DNA from: Kitasatospora sp. A2-31
GTDB lineage: Bacteria; Actinomycetota; Actinomycetes; Streptomycetales; Streptomycetaceae
Length of the DNA stretch: 64,000 nucleotides
Assembly: GCF_022288725.1 (NCBI RefSeq)
Contig: NZ_JAKNTA010000005.1
Coordinates: 161,658-225,657, forward strand
Direction of reading: 5' to 3'
The notes below the pieces were generated by a model. It was given only the letters and a program-made list of their open reading frames with translations, ran no database searches and was not told where the DNA came from. The position numbers and the translations under genes were made by a program. Position 1 is the stretch's first letter. Each line of letters opens with the position of its first letter. Positions 9,201 to 16,152 of this stretch are shown here, in pieces.

Positions 9201-11412
9201 CCACACCAGGCCCGCCGGGTCCCGGCCGTGGACGCTGCACGCCACCGGTGTGCTCACCGCCGACGAGGCGCCGCAGGCCCCCGGCTCGGAGTCCGCGCCG
9301 CCCGCCCGGCCGCCGGCCGGGGCGGCACCGGTGGACCCGGCCGACCTCTACCCCCGCCTCGCCGAGCGGGGCTACGCGTACGGACCGGCCTTCCGGGGCC
9401 TGCTCGGCCTGTGGCAGACCGAGGAGGAGGCGCACGGCGAGATCCGGCTCCCGGACGGCGTGCCGCACGCCGCGACCGGGTTCGCCGTCCACCCGGCACT
9501 GCTGGACGCGGCCCTTCACCCGGTGCTGTCGCTGCTCGCCGGCGCGGACGCCGGACAGGTGCTCCTCCCGTACTCCTTCTCCGGGGTGCGGCTCCACGGC
9601 GCCGGCGGAACGGACCTGCGCGTGCACGCCGCCCGCATCGGCACCAACGAGGTGTCGCTGCGGATCACGACCCCGGGCGGCGCTCCGGTCCTGACCGTCG
9701 ACTCGCTGGCGCTCATGCCGGCCTCCGTGGCGCAACTGGCCTCGGGCGCGACGGCCGACAGTCTGTTCGCCGTCGAGTGGACGCGGGTGTCCGGCCCGGC
9801 CGAGCCCGAGCGAACGCTGCCGGAGGACCGCTTCACCCACGTGACGGTGGGCGGGGACGACGACGTCCCCGGCACCGCCCGGGCCACCGCCCACGAGGTG
9901 CTGGCCCTGGTGCGGACCTGGCTGCACGACGGGTCCGGCACGGACCGGCGGGTCATCGTGACCCGCAACGCCGTCGCCGTCTCCGAGGACGAGACGCCCG
10001 ACCTGGCCGCCGCACCGGTCTGGGGTCTGGTGCGATCGGTCCAGGCGGAGCATCCGGACCGTTTCGTGCTCGTCGACACCGACGGCCGCGAGGAGTCGCT
10101 GCGCACCCTCCGATCGCTGGACCTGTCCGGCGAGCCGCAGGTCGCCGTACGCCGCGGCGTCGCCTACGCGCCGCGCCTCGCTCCGGTGACGGCGTCGCCG
10201 GCGGAGGCCGGCGGCCCGGTGCTGGGTAGCGGGACGGTGCTGCTCACCGGCGCGACCGGTGGCCTCGGCGCGCTGTTCGCCCGGCACCTGGTGGCCGAGC
10301 ACGGCGTGCGGAGCCTGCTGATGCTCAGCAGGCGCGGGCTCGCCGCGCCGGGCGCCACCGACCTGGTCGAGGAGCTGACCAGGCTCGGTGCGGACGTCAC
10401 CGTCACCGCCTGCGACGTGTCCGACCGCGCCGCACTGGCCGGGGCGATCGGAGCCGTCGCGCCGGACGCGCCGCTGACCGCGGTGGTCCACATGGCGGGC
10501 GTGCTGGAGGACGGCGGTGTGGAGTCCATGACGGCGGAGCAGCTCGACCGGGTGTTCCGGCCCAAGGCGGACGCGGCGTGGCACCTGCACGAGCTGACCG
10601 AGGGCCTCCCGCTGTCGGCGTTCGTGCTGTACTCCTCCGTCGCCGGCGCGATCGGGACGGCCGGCCAGGCGAACTACGCCGCGGCCAACACGTTCCTCGA
10701 CGCCCTGGCGGCTCACCGCAGGGCGTCGGGCCTGCCCGCGACCTCGCTCGCGTGGGGCCCCTGGGAGCTCGGCATGGCGGGCACGCTCGGCGACGTCGAC
10801 CTGGCGCGCTTCCGGCGGGCCGGCATGGTGCCGCTCGCCGCGGCCGACGGGACCGCGCTGTTCGACACCGCACTCGCCCTCGGCCGGGCCCTGGTGGTTC
10901 CGGTGGCGCTCGACCGGACGGCGCTGCGGCAGCAGAAGGCGGTACCGGCGCTGTTCCGAGGGATGGTCGCGGCCGCGCGCGGGCCGGAGCCGGTCCGCGG
11001 GGAGGACGGGTCGTCGTTCGTGCGGCGCCTGGCCGGGCTGTCGTCCGGCGACCGCACCGAGGCCCTGCTGGAGCTGTTGCTGTCGACGGCGGCCCTGGTG
11101 CTGGGCTACCCGTCCACCGACGACATCGAGGGCGAGATGTCCTTCAAGGAGATCGGCTTCGACTCCCTGAGCGGTGTCGAGTTCCGCAACCACGTCCGCA
11201 CGGACACGGGCGTGGAGATCCCCGCGACCGTCGTCTTCAACTACCCGACCCCGGCCGCGCTGGCGGAGCACCTGAGGGAGCGGATGTTCCCCGAGGACGG
11301 TCCCGCACCGGAGCCGACGCAGGACGCGGAGGCGGCGGCGATGGAGGAGCTCGACGAGGAGATCGACGGGCTGGACATCGCGGCCCTCGTCCAGCGGGCC
11401 TACTCCGAGTGA
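3226..11412 (+). CDS. Type I PKS: KSQ loading module plus extension module 1 (KSQ-AT-ACP-KS-AT-DH-KR-ACP)
   Basis: A 2728-residue PKS. GTG start with GAAGAGGA 5 nt upstream. The first KS (about 1-425) has Gln166 in place of the active Cys (DTAQSSS), the hallmark of a KSQ decarboxylase that makes the starter from a malonyl-type unit. Its AT (about 520-840) has GHSQGE (Ser609), the upstream RVGVMQ segment and FPSH, closer to methylmalonyl-type (YASH) than malonyl-type (HAFH) ATs, so a propionyl starter is likely but not certain. ACP Ser946. Extension KS has Cys1170 (DTACSSS) and both His motifs. The second AT has GHSVGE (Ser1618) and HAFH, predicting malonyl-CoA. DH is intact (His1928, Asp2094). 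KR has LED (B-type) and Ser2471/Tyr2484. ACP Ser2647. The C-terminal ~50 residues are an acidic docking-like tail; there is no N-terminal docking helix, as expected for a first subunit. A Glu/Gln/Ala-rich linker (about 868-880) precedes the loading ACP. Confidence 0.96.
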   Translation: MNQQAVAVVGMSCRVPGAADVPAFWRMLRDGVDAIVEAPAERWYDVPELARYRRGGFVDGVADFDAGFFGISPREAEAMDPRQRLALELSWTALEDAGATPDGLRGSATAVFIGAAGDDYMSLVHRHGPDAVSHHSLAGLNRGLIANRISHWFDLHGPSLVVDTAQSSSLVAVHLAAESLRSGAARVALAGGVHLNLVPEGALPFARAGALSPDGRSFTFDARANGFVRGEGAGVVVLKRLADAVADGDRIYCVLLGGAVNHDGAGQALTVPAGEAQQALLREAHAAAGVTPDQVRYVELHGTGTRAGDPVEAGALGAVFGEGRDPGRPLLVGSVKTNIGHLEPAAGVVGLIKVALSVKHGLLPASLNFTEPHPAIPMQEWKLRVNASTGPWPAGDRLAGVSSFGIGGTNCHLVVGAHPAPDTVPASSSGDSPVPVVVSAKSAAALRAQAERLRRRVESDPDLGPADVGWSTVTTRAALRHRAVVIAADRTELLDGLAALAAGTASANVVTGEASARTGLVWVFPGGGSHWAGMALALWESNPVFAARMDECERLLGELTDWSLRDVLADGEALERVGVMQPALFAVMVSLAEVWRSVGLAPDAVMGHSQGEVAAVCAAGMLPLADGIRLIVRRSQVIATGLVGRGEVASLAMPAEDVDTDRVAIAAVNAPRAVSVAGESDAVRAFVADCEARGIRGRVVRIGFPSHSPLVEVVREEILAAAEGITAADADVAFYSTVTGGPLGAAELGPEYWYANLRRPVRFADTVRRAAGDGHEVFLEVSPHPVLAMAVRDTVDGVLAQGTLRRDDDDVRRLLLSMAELYTKGVAVDWRSLFRGARRVDLPAYAFQREPFWVGGEQVGPARTAEPPTAFRPEQPEQAEQAEHAEQPGPAVQPGACGPAGTAGGSRPSDQELWRLVRSHAAAVLGHSDPASVEADSTFKELGFDSVTAVDLRDRLNEAAGLHMPTSLLFDHPTPRAVVRHMRGELSGHEQPDGRPDEDRSAAPSDDPIAIIGMGCRYPGGVASPEDLWRLVVDGVDAVTPFPQDRGWPAAAGGDYARVGGFLPDAGDFDAGFFRISPREATSMDPQQRLVLEVAWEALERAGQDPAGLRRSRTAVFMGAMGQDYLPRLGEVPENLAGHALTGSAASVVSGRVAYTFGFEGPAVTVDTACSSSLVALHMAAQSLRAGDCSLALAGGVTVMSTPGIFVEFSRQGGLAADGRCKAFSEAADGTGWSEGVGVLVLERLSDARRHGHRVLAVLRGSAINQDGESNGLTAPNGPSQERVIRQALAGAGLGTADVDAVEAHGTGTALGDPIEAQALLATYGEDRPQPLWLGSVKSNIGHTQAAAGVAGVIKMVMAMRHGVLPRTLFADEPTSHVDWSAGAVELLTEQRAWPEAGRPRRAGVSSFGISGTNAHVIVEQGDPDERTPSAEPAGVLPWLVSARTAAGLTAQAERLAGALSADPAPGAADVARTLATGRSVFDHRAVVLGAGRAELMSGLTALAAGDRAAGLVVGSASAAPPLAVLFSGQGSQRLGMGRELARDFPVFARVWNEVRDAFAPLLEHPLDEVVDAEPGSDRAGLLDGTAMTQPALFAFEVAAYRLLESFGTEPAVLIGHSVGEIAAAHVAGVLPLADAVRLVAARGRLMQALPRGGAMVAVQADEDEIREALAGNEDSVSVAAVNGPTSTVVSGAEDVVLGLASTFSAAGYKTRRLRVSHAFHSPLMEPMLAEFERVARSLSYAAPRIPVISNVTGGPAGAGELDRPEYWVRHVREAVRFADGVRAAVALGVEAFVEVGPDGVLSAMAQETLAQVAPDTPVIPLARKARSESRSLGEALARMHVAGAPVDWRAYLDAVGGAGRHVDLPTYAFDRQRYWAGSEAPRGGVAGTGLDAVRHPLLSAVTELAVGDQIVFSGQVSATCDTWLADHAVFGRTVLPGTAYVEMALQTLDAAGCRRIEELNLQTPLVLGDDPVQLQITVGAPDGSGRREIGFHTRPAGSRPWTLHATGVLTADEAPQAPGSESAPPARPPAGAAPVDPADLYPRLAERGYAYGPAFRGLLGLWQTEEEAHGEIRLPDGVPHAATGFAVHPALLDAALHPVLSLLAGADAGQVLLPYSFSGVRLHGAGGTDLRVHAARIGTNEVSLRITTPGGAPVLTVDSLALMPASVAQLASGATADSLFAVEWTRVSGPAEPERTLPEDRFTHVTVGGDDDVPGTARATAHEVLALVRTWLHDGSGTDRRVIVTRNAVAVSEDETPDLAAAPVWGLVRSVQAEHPDRFVLVDTDGREESLRTLRSLDLSGEPQVAVRRGVAYAPRLAPVTASPAEAGGPVLGSGTVLLTGATGGLGALFARHLVAEHGVRSLLMLSRRGLAAPGATDLVEELTRLGADVTVTACDVSDRAALAGAIGAVAPDAPLTAVVHMAGVLEDGGVESMTAEQLDRVFRPKADAAWHLHELTEGLPLSAFVLYSSVAGAIGTAGQANYAAANTFLDALAAHRRASGLPATSLAWGPWELGMAGTLGDVDLARFRRAGMVPLAAADGTALFDTALALGRALVVPVALDRTALRQQKAVPALFRGMVAAARGPEPVRGEDGSSFVRRLAGLSSGDRTEALLELLLSTAALVLGYPSTDDIEGEMSFKEIGFDSLSGVEFRNHVRTDTGVEIPATVVFNYPTPAALAEHLRERMFPEDGPAPEPTQDAEAAAMEELDEEIDGLDIAALVQRAYSE

Positions 11413-11425
11413 ACGGCCGGACATG

Positions 11426-11476
11426 ACGGAAGCGGGGGCACCCCCGGCCCTGTGCCCGGGGTGCCCCCGCTTCCGT
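11426..11476. terminator. Bidirectional terminator between PKS and thioesterase
   Basis: A perfect 19-bp inverted repeat, arms 11426-11444 and 11458-11476 with a 13-nt loop, sits between two convergent genes. It should stop transcription from both sides and marks the 3' end of the PKS transcript. Confidence 0.85.
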
Positions 11477-11535
11477 TCCTGCTCCGGCACCGTGCCGGCC
11501 CCCGTGACCGGCGCGCCGGCCGGGCGCGGCCGGTG

Positions 11536-12291
11536 TCAGCGGACGAGTGCCTCGCGGATGCGGGCGATCACGGCCGGTGCGTGGTCGTTGAGGTAGAAGT
11601 GGCCGCCGGCGTACTCGTGCAGCGTGAAGGCGCCCGCGGTGTGGCTCTCCCAGGCCTCGGCCTCGGCGCGGGTGACCTCCGGGTCGGCGTCACCCGTCAG
11701 CGTGATCACCGGGCAGCGCAGCAGCGGTGTCCCGGGGTGCCGGCGGTAGGTCTCGGCCGCCTTGTAGTCGGCCCGGATGGCCGGCAGCAGACTGCGCATC
11801 AGCTCGTCGTCCTCCAGCAGCTGCGGGCTGGTGCCGCTGAGTTCCTTGATGGTGCCGAGCAGCGTCGCGTCGTCGCTGAGGTACACCTTGCTGCCTTCCC
11901 GGTGACAGGCGGGTGCTCGCCGGCCGGACGCGAACAGCGTGACCGGGTCGACGCCGTCGGCCTCGAGCCGGAGGGCGACCTCGTAGGCGAGGGTCGCGCC
12001 GAGGCTGTGTCCGAAGAGCGCGAACGGACGGTCCGTCCAGGGCCGGAGCACCTCGGCCAGGATGTCGGCGAGCTTGCAGACGTCGTCGACCGGCTCCTCG
12101 CCGCGCCGGTCCTGGCGCCCCGGGTACTGCACGGCGACCACGTCGACGGCGGGTGACAGGGCCTGGGACACCGGGAAGTAGTAGGTGGCCGAACCGCCTG
12201 CGTGCGGAAAACACACCAGTCGGGTCGGGGCCGCGTCGGCCGGGTGGAATCGGCGCAGCCAGTCGCCGGACTGCGTGGTCGAATCGCTCAT
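11536..12291 (-). CDS. Type II (editing) thioesterase of the PKS cluster
   Basis: A 251-residue alpha/beta hydrolase of the RifR/GrsT family, which removes aberrant acyl groups from stalled PKS carrier proteins. Seen: LVCFPHAGGSATYY near the N-terminus, the nucleophile motif GHSLG, acid GDADPEV and the C-terminal GGHFYL histidine. The length is typical of the family. The ATG at 12291 (MSDSTTQ) is preferred over an upstream in-frame ATG at 12333 because GGGGA lies about 7 nt before it and family members start here. It is convergent with the PKS gene and separated by a strong terminator, so it has its own transcript. Cytosolic. Confidence 0.93.
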   Translation of the reverse strand: MSDSTTQSGDWLRRFHPADAAPTRLVCFPHAGGSATYYFPVSQALSPAVDVVAVQYPGRQDRRGEEPVDDVCKLADILAEVLRPWTDRPFALFGHSLGATLAYEVALRLEADGVDPVTLFASGRRAPACHREGSKVYLSDDATLLGTIKELSGTSPQLLEDDELMRSLLPAIRADYKAAETYRRHPGTPLLRCPVITLTGDADPEVTRAEAEAWESHTAGAFTLHEYAGGHFYLNDHAPAVIARIREALVR

Positions 12292-12434
12292 GTTGTCCCC
12301 ATGGAGTGCTGGAACGCGACATCGTGGGCGCATTGCCGGGAGATGTCACCGTGAAACGAGGTGGCCGGGCCCCCGGGTTCCCTCCCGACGGTGGCCGAAA
12401 TGTGAAGGTCCGAATCTCGACAATGCCTGACGGA

Positions 12435-12463
12435 TTGTCGTTCGGTGAACTTTCCCCTACCCT
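12435..12463 (+). promoter_or_regulatory. Possible sigma70-type promoter (TTGTCG-17-TACCCT)
   Basis: Within the 379-bp gap between the thioesterase and sigma-factor genes lies a locally AT-richer patch (about 12400-12490). On the + strand TTGTCG (12435-12440) and TACCCT (12458-12463) have 17-bp spacing and would start RNA near 12470, just before the small ORF at 12491. The thioesterase promoter must lie in the same patch on the other strand, but I could not pick a clear one. Confidence 0.35.
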
Positions 12464-12490
12464 GTAGTGCGTAGTTAAGGGATGAACTAA

Positions 12491-12712
12491 ATGCTGGGGG
12501 TGAGCGGGTTGGAAGACGTCGGTGGTGGGGCGCTGGAGAAGTTGGCGGAGGCGGTCGGACGGCCCACTTCCCGAGCGCTCGAGAACGCGAAGGCACTCTT
12601 CCCGTTCATCGTCCACGAAGCGGCGGCGCCCGATGGTGCGCGCGTCGCCCCGGGCGCCGCGCCCGTGGGGTCAGCCGACCGTCACCCGACTGCCGCCGCC
12701 GGCCGTTCCTAG
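12491..12712 (+). CDS. Possible small protein, 73 residues, convergent with the sigma factor
   Basis: ATG 12491 is preceded by AAGGGATGA at 9-nt spacing and by a plausible promoter (12435-12463). Codons have about 80% G/C in third position. The product is mostly a predicted amphipathic helix (ALEKLAEAVGRPTSRALENA) and has no motif I recognise. Its 3' end overlaps the last 42 bases of the opposing sigma-factor gene. It may be a real small protein or the 5' end of an untranslated RNA; no homology was visible to me. Confidence 0.3.
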   Translation: MLGVSGLEDVGGGALEKLAEAVGRPTSRALENAKALFPFIVHEAAAPDGARVAPGAAPVGSADRHPTAAAGRS

Positions 12713-13345
12713 TCCGGCCCCGCTCTCCAGGGCGAAGGCGCGCAGACCCATTCCCTTGATGGTCTCGAACAGTTCCCGCGCACGCTCGGAGCGGTCGGCC
12801 TCGACGGCCAGGGCGCGCTCCAGGTGCTTCAGGCACCGGCTCCTGAAGGGGCCGATGGATCCGCGGGGGATCCCCAGCGTCGCGCTGACCTCGTCGTACG
12901 ACATGGGCGGGTCGGCCACCAGCAGTCCTAGCAGCGCCTGGCACTTGGGCGAGAGCGAGCAGTAGGCGAGGAGGACCTCGTCGCGCGTCTCCTGCTTGAG
13001 CGCCTCTTCCTCCGGCTGGTTCTCGGACGGCTCGGGGCGGTCGAACACCTCGGGTTCGTCGGCGGGCGTGCTCCGCCCGGACCTGCGGATGTGCTTGAGG
13101 CTCTCGCGGCGTGCCGCCGCCGAGAGCCAGTGCGCCAGCTTCTCCGGGTCCCTGAGCTGTCCCAGGTGCTGGATCACCCGCAGCCAGGTCGTCTGGATGA
13201 CGTCTTCGCAGTCGGCCGTGGAAAGTCGGTGTCCCCGGACTATGGCCCAGATCAGTGGTGTGTAACTGTCGACGATCTGGTTCCAGCTGTCCTGGTTTCC
13301 GGCCAGGCATTCGTCGACAAGACGATGCAGAGCAAGAGCCTTCAT
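12671..13345 (-). CDS. ECF-like sigma-70 family RNA polymerase sigma factor
   Basis: A 224-residue alternative sigma factor. Region 2 (about 18-90) shows the DCEDVIQTTWLRVIQHLGQL core of sigma2 and WLSAAARRESLKHIRR; region 4 (about 125-180) shows LSPKCQALLGLLV followed by an HTH (SYDEVSATLGIPRGSIGPFRSR). An acidic linker (EPEVFDRPEPSENQPEEE) joins them. The C-terminal ~45 residues extend beyond region 4. No anti-sigma gene is adjacent. ATG with GGGGGAT 5 nt upstream. Its place at the PKS edge may be regulatory or coincidental. I infer ECF grouping from domain layout (no region 1 or 3). Confidence 0.9.
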   Translation of the reverse strand: MKALALHRLVDECLAGNQDSWNQIVDSYTPLIWAIVRGHRLSTADCEDVIQTTWLRVIQHLGQLRDPEKLAHWLSAAARRESLKHIRRSGRSTPADEPEVFDRPEPSENQPEEEALKQETRDEVLLAYCSLSPKCQALLGLLVADPPMSYDEVSATLGIPRGSIGPFRSRCLKHLERALAVEADRSERARELFETIKGMGLRAFALESGAGLGTAGGGSRVTVG

Positions 13346-13397
13346 GTTCTATCCCCCGTCGCTCTCATGTGTTCGTCCCGCCGGCCGATCCCGGACG

Positions 13398-13428
13398 GCT
13401 GTGCACAGCTGACGAGTCACCATGAGTA
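13398..13428 (-). promoter_or_regulatory. Candidate promoter and palindrome upstream of the sigma factor
   Basis: On the minus strand TTGTTG and TACTCA (13423-13428) are separated by 17 bp. A perfect 12-bp palindrome GCTGTGCACAGC (13398-13409) falls about 14-25 bases downstream of the -10 box, a usual place for a repressor operator. The rest of the gap (13429-13791) holds no convincing gene; codon bias is weak in every frame. Confidence 0.35.
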
Positions 13429-13791
13429 GGCATAGCGTCGCGTCTCAACAACTGCTGGAATGGCGCTACAGCCGCCAACTATACGGCGCCGCAGGGGTGT
13501 CATGTCAACGGTCGCATTTGCACGCACGAAACCCGGTGGAGTGCACGGGTGCGGTCGACCGGACGCTGTCAAGAAGGGGAATCCGGCTTCCGTTTGGCCT
13601 TTCGGAGGATGCACGGGCATGCGGATTCCGGGGGTCTCGGAACGGTGAACACGAGGCCGGCGGAAAGCGCGCGCTGCTAAGGGTCGCAAAGAAACGGCAG
13701 GTGGAGGTGGTGGGGGCGGATCGAGCGGTTTCCCGGCCGGTGAAATGCGGCGCGCACGGGCGCCCGGCACGACCGGGTCCGCCCGCCGCTC
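13429..13791. other. Non-coding gap between sigma factor and ABC1 kinase genes
   Basis: I see no supportable gene or strong hairpin here. The sequence is somewhat less GC-rich than its flanks and its reading frames have low-complexity Arg/Pro translations. It lies upstream of the sigma factor and downstream of the kinase, so it can hold only the sigma promoter region and the kinase 3' end. Confidence 0.5.
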
Positions 13792-15180
13792 TCACCGCGT
13801 ACGGCCATCGGGGCCAGGGGAGGGTGAACCGGAGCCGGAGGAGTCGAGCGCGAAACCCGGCATTCCCGCAATGGCCTCCGCCCGGTACGGAATCCGGGCG
13901 CCCAGCTGGCTGAGCATGGCCAGTTCGGCCATCCACACCCGTTGCATGAGCACGTGCTCCGGCATGGTCACCATGCGCTCCCTCAGGATCTCCGCGTCCT
14001 TGGTGAGCGTGGCCCTGCGCACGGCCTCGCGCAGCCATGCGCGGTCGAAGGCGAAGACCTCCTCGGCCAGGGGCTGGACGAGCATCTCCAGCGAGCGGTT
14101 CAGCCAGCCCCAGTCCTCGGCCTCCCCGGCCGCCTCGCCCCCGTCGTCCTTGCGGTCCCTGAGGAGTCCCACCTCCCGCATCACCGCGACCATCCGCTCC
14201 GTGTCGCCGTCGGCGCAGGCCCGCATCATCGGGCCCATCCACGGCACCGGGCCGTCGGGCAGCCGGGCCACGGCGCCGAAGTCGAGCACCCCGAGCCGGC
14301 CGTCGTCGGTGAGGCGGAAGTTCCCGGGGTGCGGGTCGGCGTGCATCATGCCGCAGCGGTTCGGCCCCGCGTGGTTGAACCGGGTGAGCAGCAGTCCCAG
14401 CCGGTCCCGGTCCGCCTGGTCGCCGTCGGACATGACGGCGGACGCCGGCGTGCCGTCCATCCACTCGGTCACCAGCACGCGTTCGGTGGCCTTGACCACC
14501 CGGGGCACGACGAAGTCCGGGTCGTCGGCGAAGGCCTGCGCGAACACGGTCTGGGAGTCGGCCTCCAGGAGGTAGTCCAGCTCCTCCGCCATCCGCTCGC
14601 GCAGCTCCCTGACCACCTCGTCGACCTTGAGCTCGCCGCCCGTCACCCGGTCGATGATCCAGCCCATCCGGCTCAGTTGATCGAAGTCCGAGGTGAGGGC
14701 CTCGGCGGCGCCGGGATGCTGGACCTTGATCGCGACGTCCCTGCCGTCGTGCCAGCGCCCCCGGTGCACCTGGCCGATGGAGGCGGTCGCCACCGGCCGG
14801 TCGGTGAACTCCGTCAGCAGCTCCCGCCAGTCGTCCCCGAGTTGCTCGCGCAGCACCGTGTGCACGGCACGGGCCGGCAGGGCCGGTCCCGCCTCCTGCA
14901 GGCTGGTCAGCGCCGCCCGGTAGGGCCGGACGAGGTTCTCCGGCAGCGCGCTCTCCATCACGCTGAGGACCTGGGCGAACTTCTGCGCGCCGCCCTTGAG
15001 TTCACCGATGACGGCGAAGAGCTGCCTGGCGGTGCGTTCCTCGATCTCAGTCCTGATCAGGTCCTCGGCGCCGCCCGCGAGCCGCTTGGTCACCCCGAAG
15101 GCGGTGCGCCCCGCGTACCCGAGCGGCAGTGACGCCACCTTGAGGAACCTCCGCACCGAGCCCTTCGGCAGGTCGCTCAC
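13792..15180 (-). CDS. ABC1/UbiB/ADCK-family atypical kinase
   Basis: A 462-residue protein-kinase-like protein of the UbiB/ABC1 family, whose members support quinone or lipid metabolism through an ATPase activity. Seen: the family-specific KGGAQKFAQ motif (KxGQ-type), the Ala-rich loop ATASIGQV, VAIKVQHPG with the ATP-contact lysine, the catalytic loop HADPHPGNF and LDFG metal site. The GTG at 15180 (VSDLPKGSVRR) is chosen because homologues start at this point and because the open frame upstream (to 15564) is Arg/Pro/Ser low complexity; its Shine-Dalgarno is weak, so the start is uncertain. Substrate unknown. Transcribed alone on the minus strand. Confidence 0.9.
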   Translation of the reverse strand: MSDLPKGSVRRFLKVASLPLGYAGRTAFGVTKRLAGGAEDLIRTEIEERTARQLFAVIGELKGGAQKFAQVLSVMESALPENLVRPYRAALTSLQEAGPALPARAVHTVLREQLGDDWRELLTEFTDRPVATASIGQVHRGRWHDGRDVAIKVQHPGAAEALTSDFDQLSRMGWIIDRVTGGELKVDEVVRELRERMAEELDYLLEADSQTVFAQAFADDPDFVVPRVVKATERVLVTEWMDGTPASAVMSDGDQADRDRLGLLLTRFNHAGPNRCGMMHADPHPGNFRLTDDGRLGVLDFGAVARLPDGPVPWMGPMMRACADGDTERMVAVMREVGLLRDRKDDGGEAAGEAEDWGWLNRSLEMLVQPLAEEVFAFDRAWLREAVRRATLTKDAEILRERMVTMPEHVLMQRVWMAELAMLSQLGARIPYRAEAIAGMPGFALDSSGSGSPSPGPDGRTR

Positions 15181-15566
15181 CGGACTGCACCGCAGGCGTT
15201 CGCGAGGAGGTCGCGCACTCGGTCGGGTTCCGCGCTCGACGGCTCTCCCTCGGGCAGCGCGGCCGGCCTCGCCGCGGGCGTTCCGCCTTCGGTGTCCACA
15301 GCGCTTCTCCCTCTCGGTCGGCGGGGACGGGCCGCGGCTGGCGGCCGTCCTCACTCTCTCTGATCCGCCCGCAGGCGCCGTGGATACACGTCGCGGCGAC
15401 CTTTCCGGCCCGTGGTCTCCCGACCGCCATCCGGACGTCGCGCCGGCCGCCGGACAGTTTCGGACGGCCCGGACGGCCCGGACGGAGATCGCGGCCGTGA
15501 CTCCCCCCGCCGACGGCCCGGCCGCCGCCCGCTCGATGATTTCGAACGCCAAAGGGCTAGTCAAGT
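15181..15566. other. Divergent intergenic region before the kinase
   Basis: This stretch lies 5' of both the kinase (minus) and a small ORF (plus). The frame upstream of the kinase start stays open but reads as low-complexity sequence. I see no clear promoter hexamers; a short AT-richer patch (15534-15590) is the best place for a start of transcription. Confidence 0.4.
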
Positions 15567-15980
15567 GTGGCTAAAATCAAGCAGTTTGTGCGTACCGGGC
15601 GGCTGTTCCCGGAGGTGGTCGCCCGAGCGGCGCGCAATCCGCTCGTGACCTCCGGCTTCCGTCGCGCGTCGGGGGCGGTCGCGCCCCTTTCCGGGGTGCG
15701 GTTCGCGGAGGACCGGACGCCGCGGCCGCGCGCTGCCGATTCGAATCCGGCCAATCCGTGGGCGAAAGGTTTCGGTCGCATCGTGGGCCTGGATGCCGCG
15801 GCATTCCACAGGTTCGACGCGGCACGAAACGAGCGCGCGGGCCCGGCGGGCACCGACGCGGGCGGCCGCCGCGCCGGTGCCGCGGAGAGAGGGCCGGCGG
15901 CGGCCGCCGCCGGCGACGAGCGCATCCCGCCCCCGCGGGCCCGGTGGGGCGAGCCGCGGCTCGCGATCGCTCCGGGGTGA
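15567..15980 (+). CDS. Hypothetical protein, 137 residues
   Basis: GTG start with AAAGGG about 10 nt upstream. The N-terminal ~35 residues (MAKIKQFVRTGRLFPEVVAR) are basic and helical; the remainder is Arg/Ala/Pro/Gly-rich and probably disordered. Third-position G/C is raised but less than in neighbouring genes, and the opposite strand is also open, so coding status is uncertain. No family recognised. It lies about 170 bp before the GAPDH gene in the same direction. Confidence 0.3.
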   Translation: MAKIKQFVRTGRLFPEVVARAARNPLVTSGFRRASGAVAPLSGVRFAEDRTPRPRAADSNPANPWAKGFGRIVGLDAAAFHRFDAARNERAGPAGTDAGGRRAGAAERGPAAAAAGDERIPPPRARWGEPRLAIAPG

Positions 15981-16152
15981 GGGCGGATGCCTGGGGGTTC
16001 GTATGCGTACGACAGGGGGCGCTCGGGCGCGGGGCGCCGGCCTTGAGGGGGTGGCGGGGGGGAAGCCCATGCTCAGAGGGGGTCCGCCGCAGTGATCGAA
16101 AACGGCCAAAGCTAGCATGGGGGGCAACACCCTCAGCTCGAAAGATGGACTT

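Noticed and set aside
8389..11490. Long minus-strand open frame opposite the second PKS module
   Set aside because: The same shadow effect; no domain or ribosome site.
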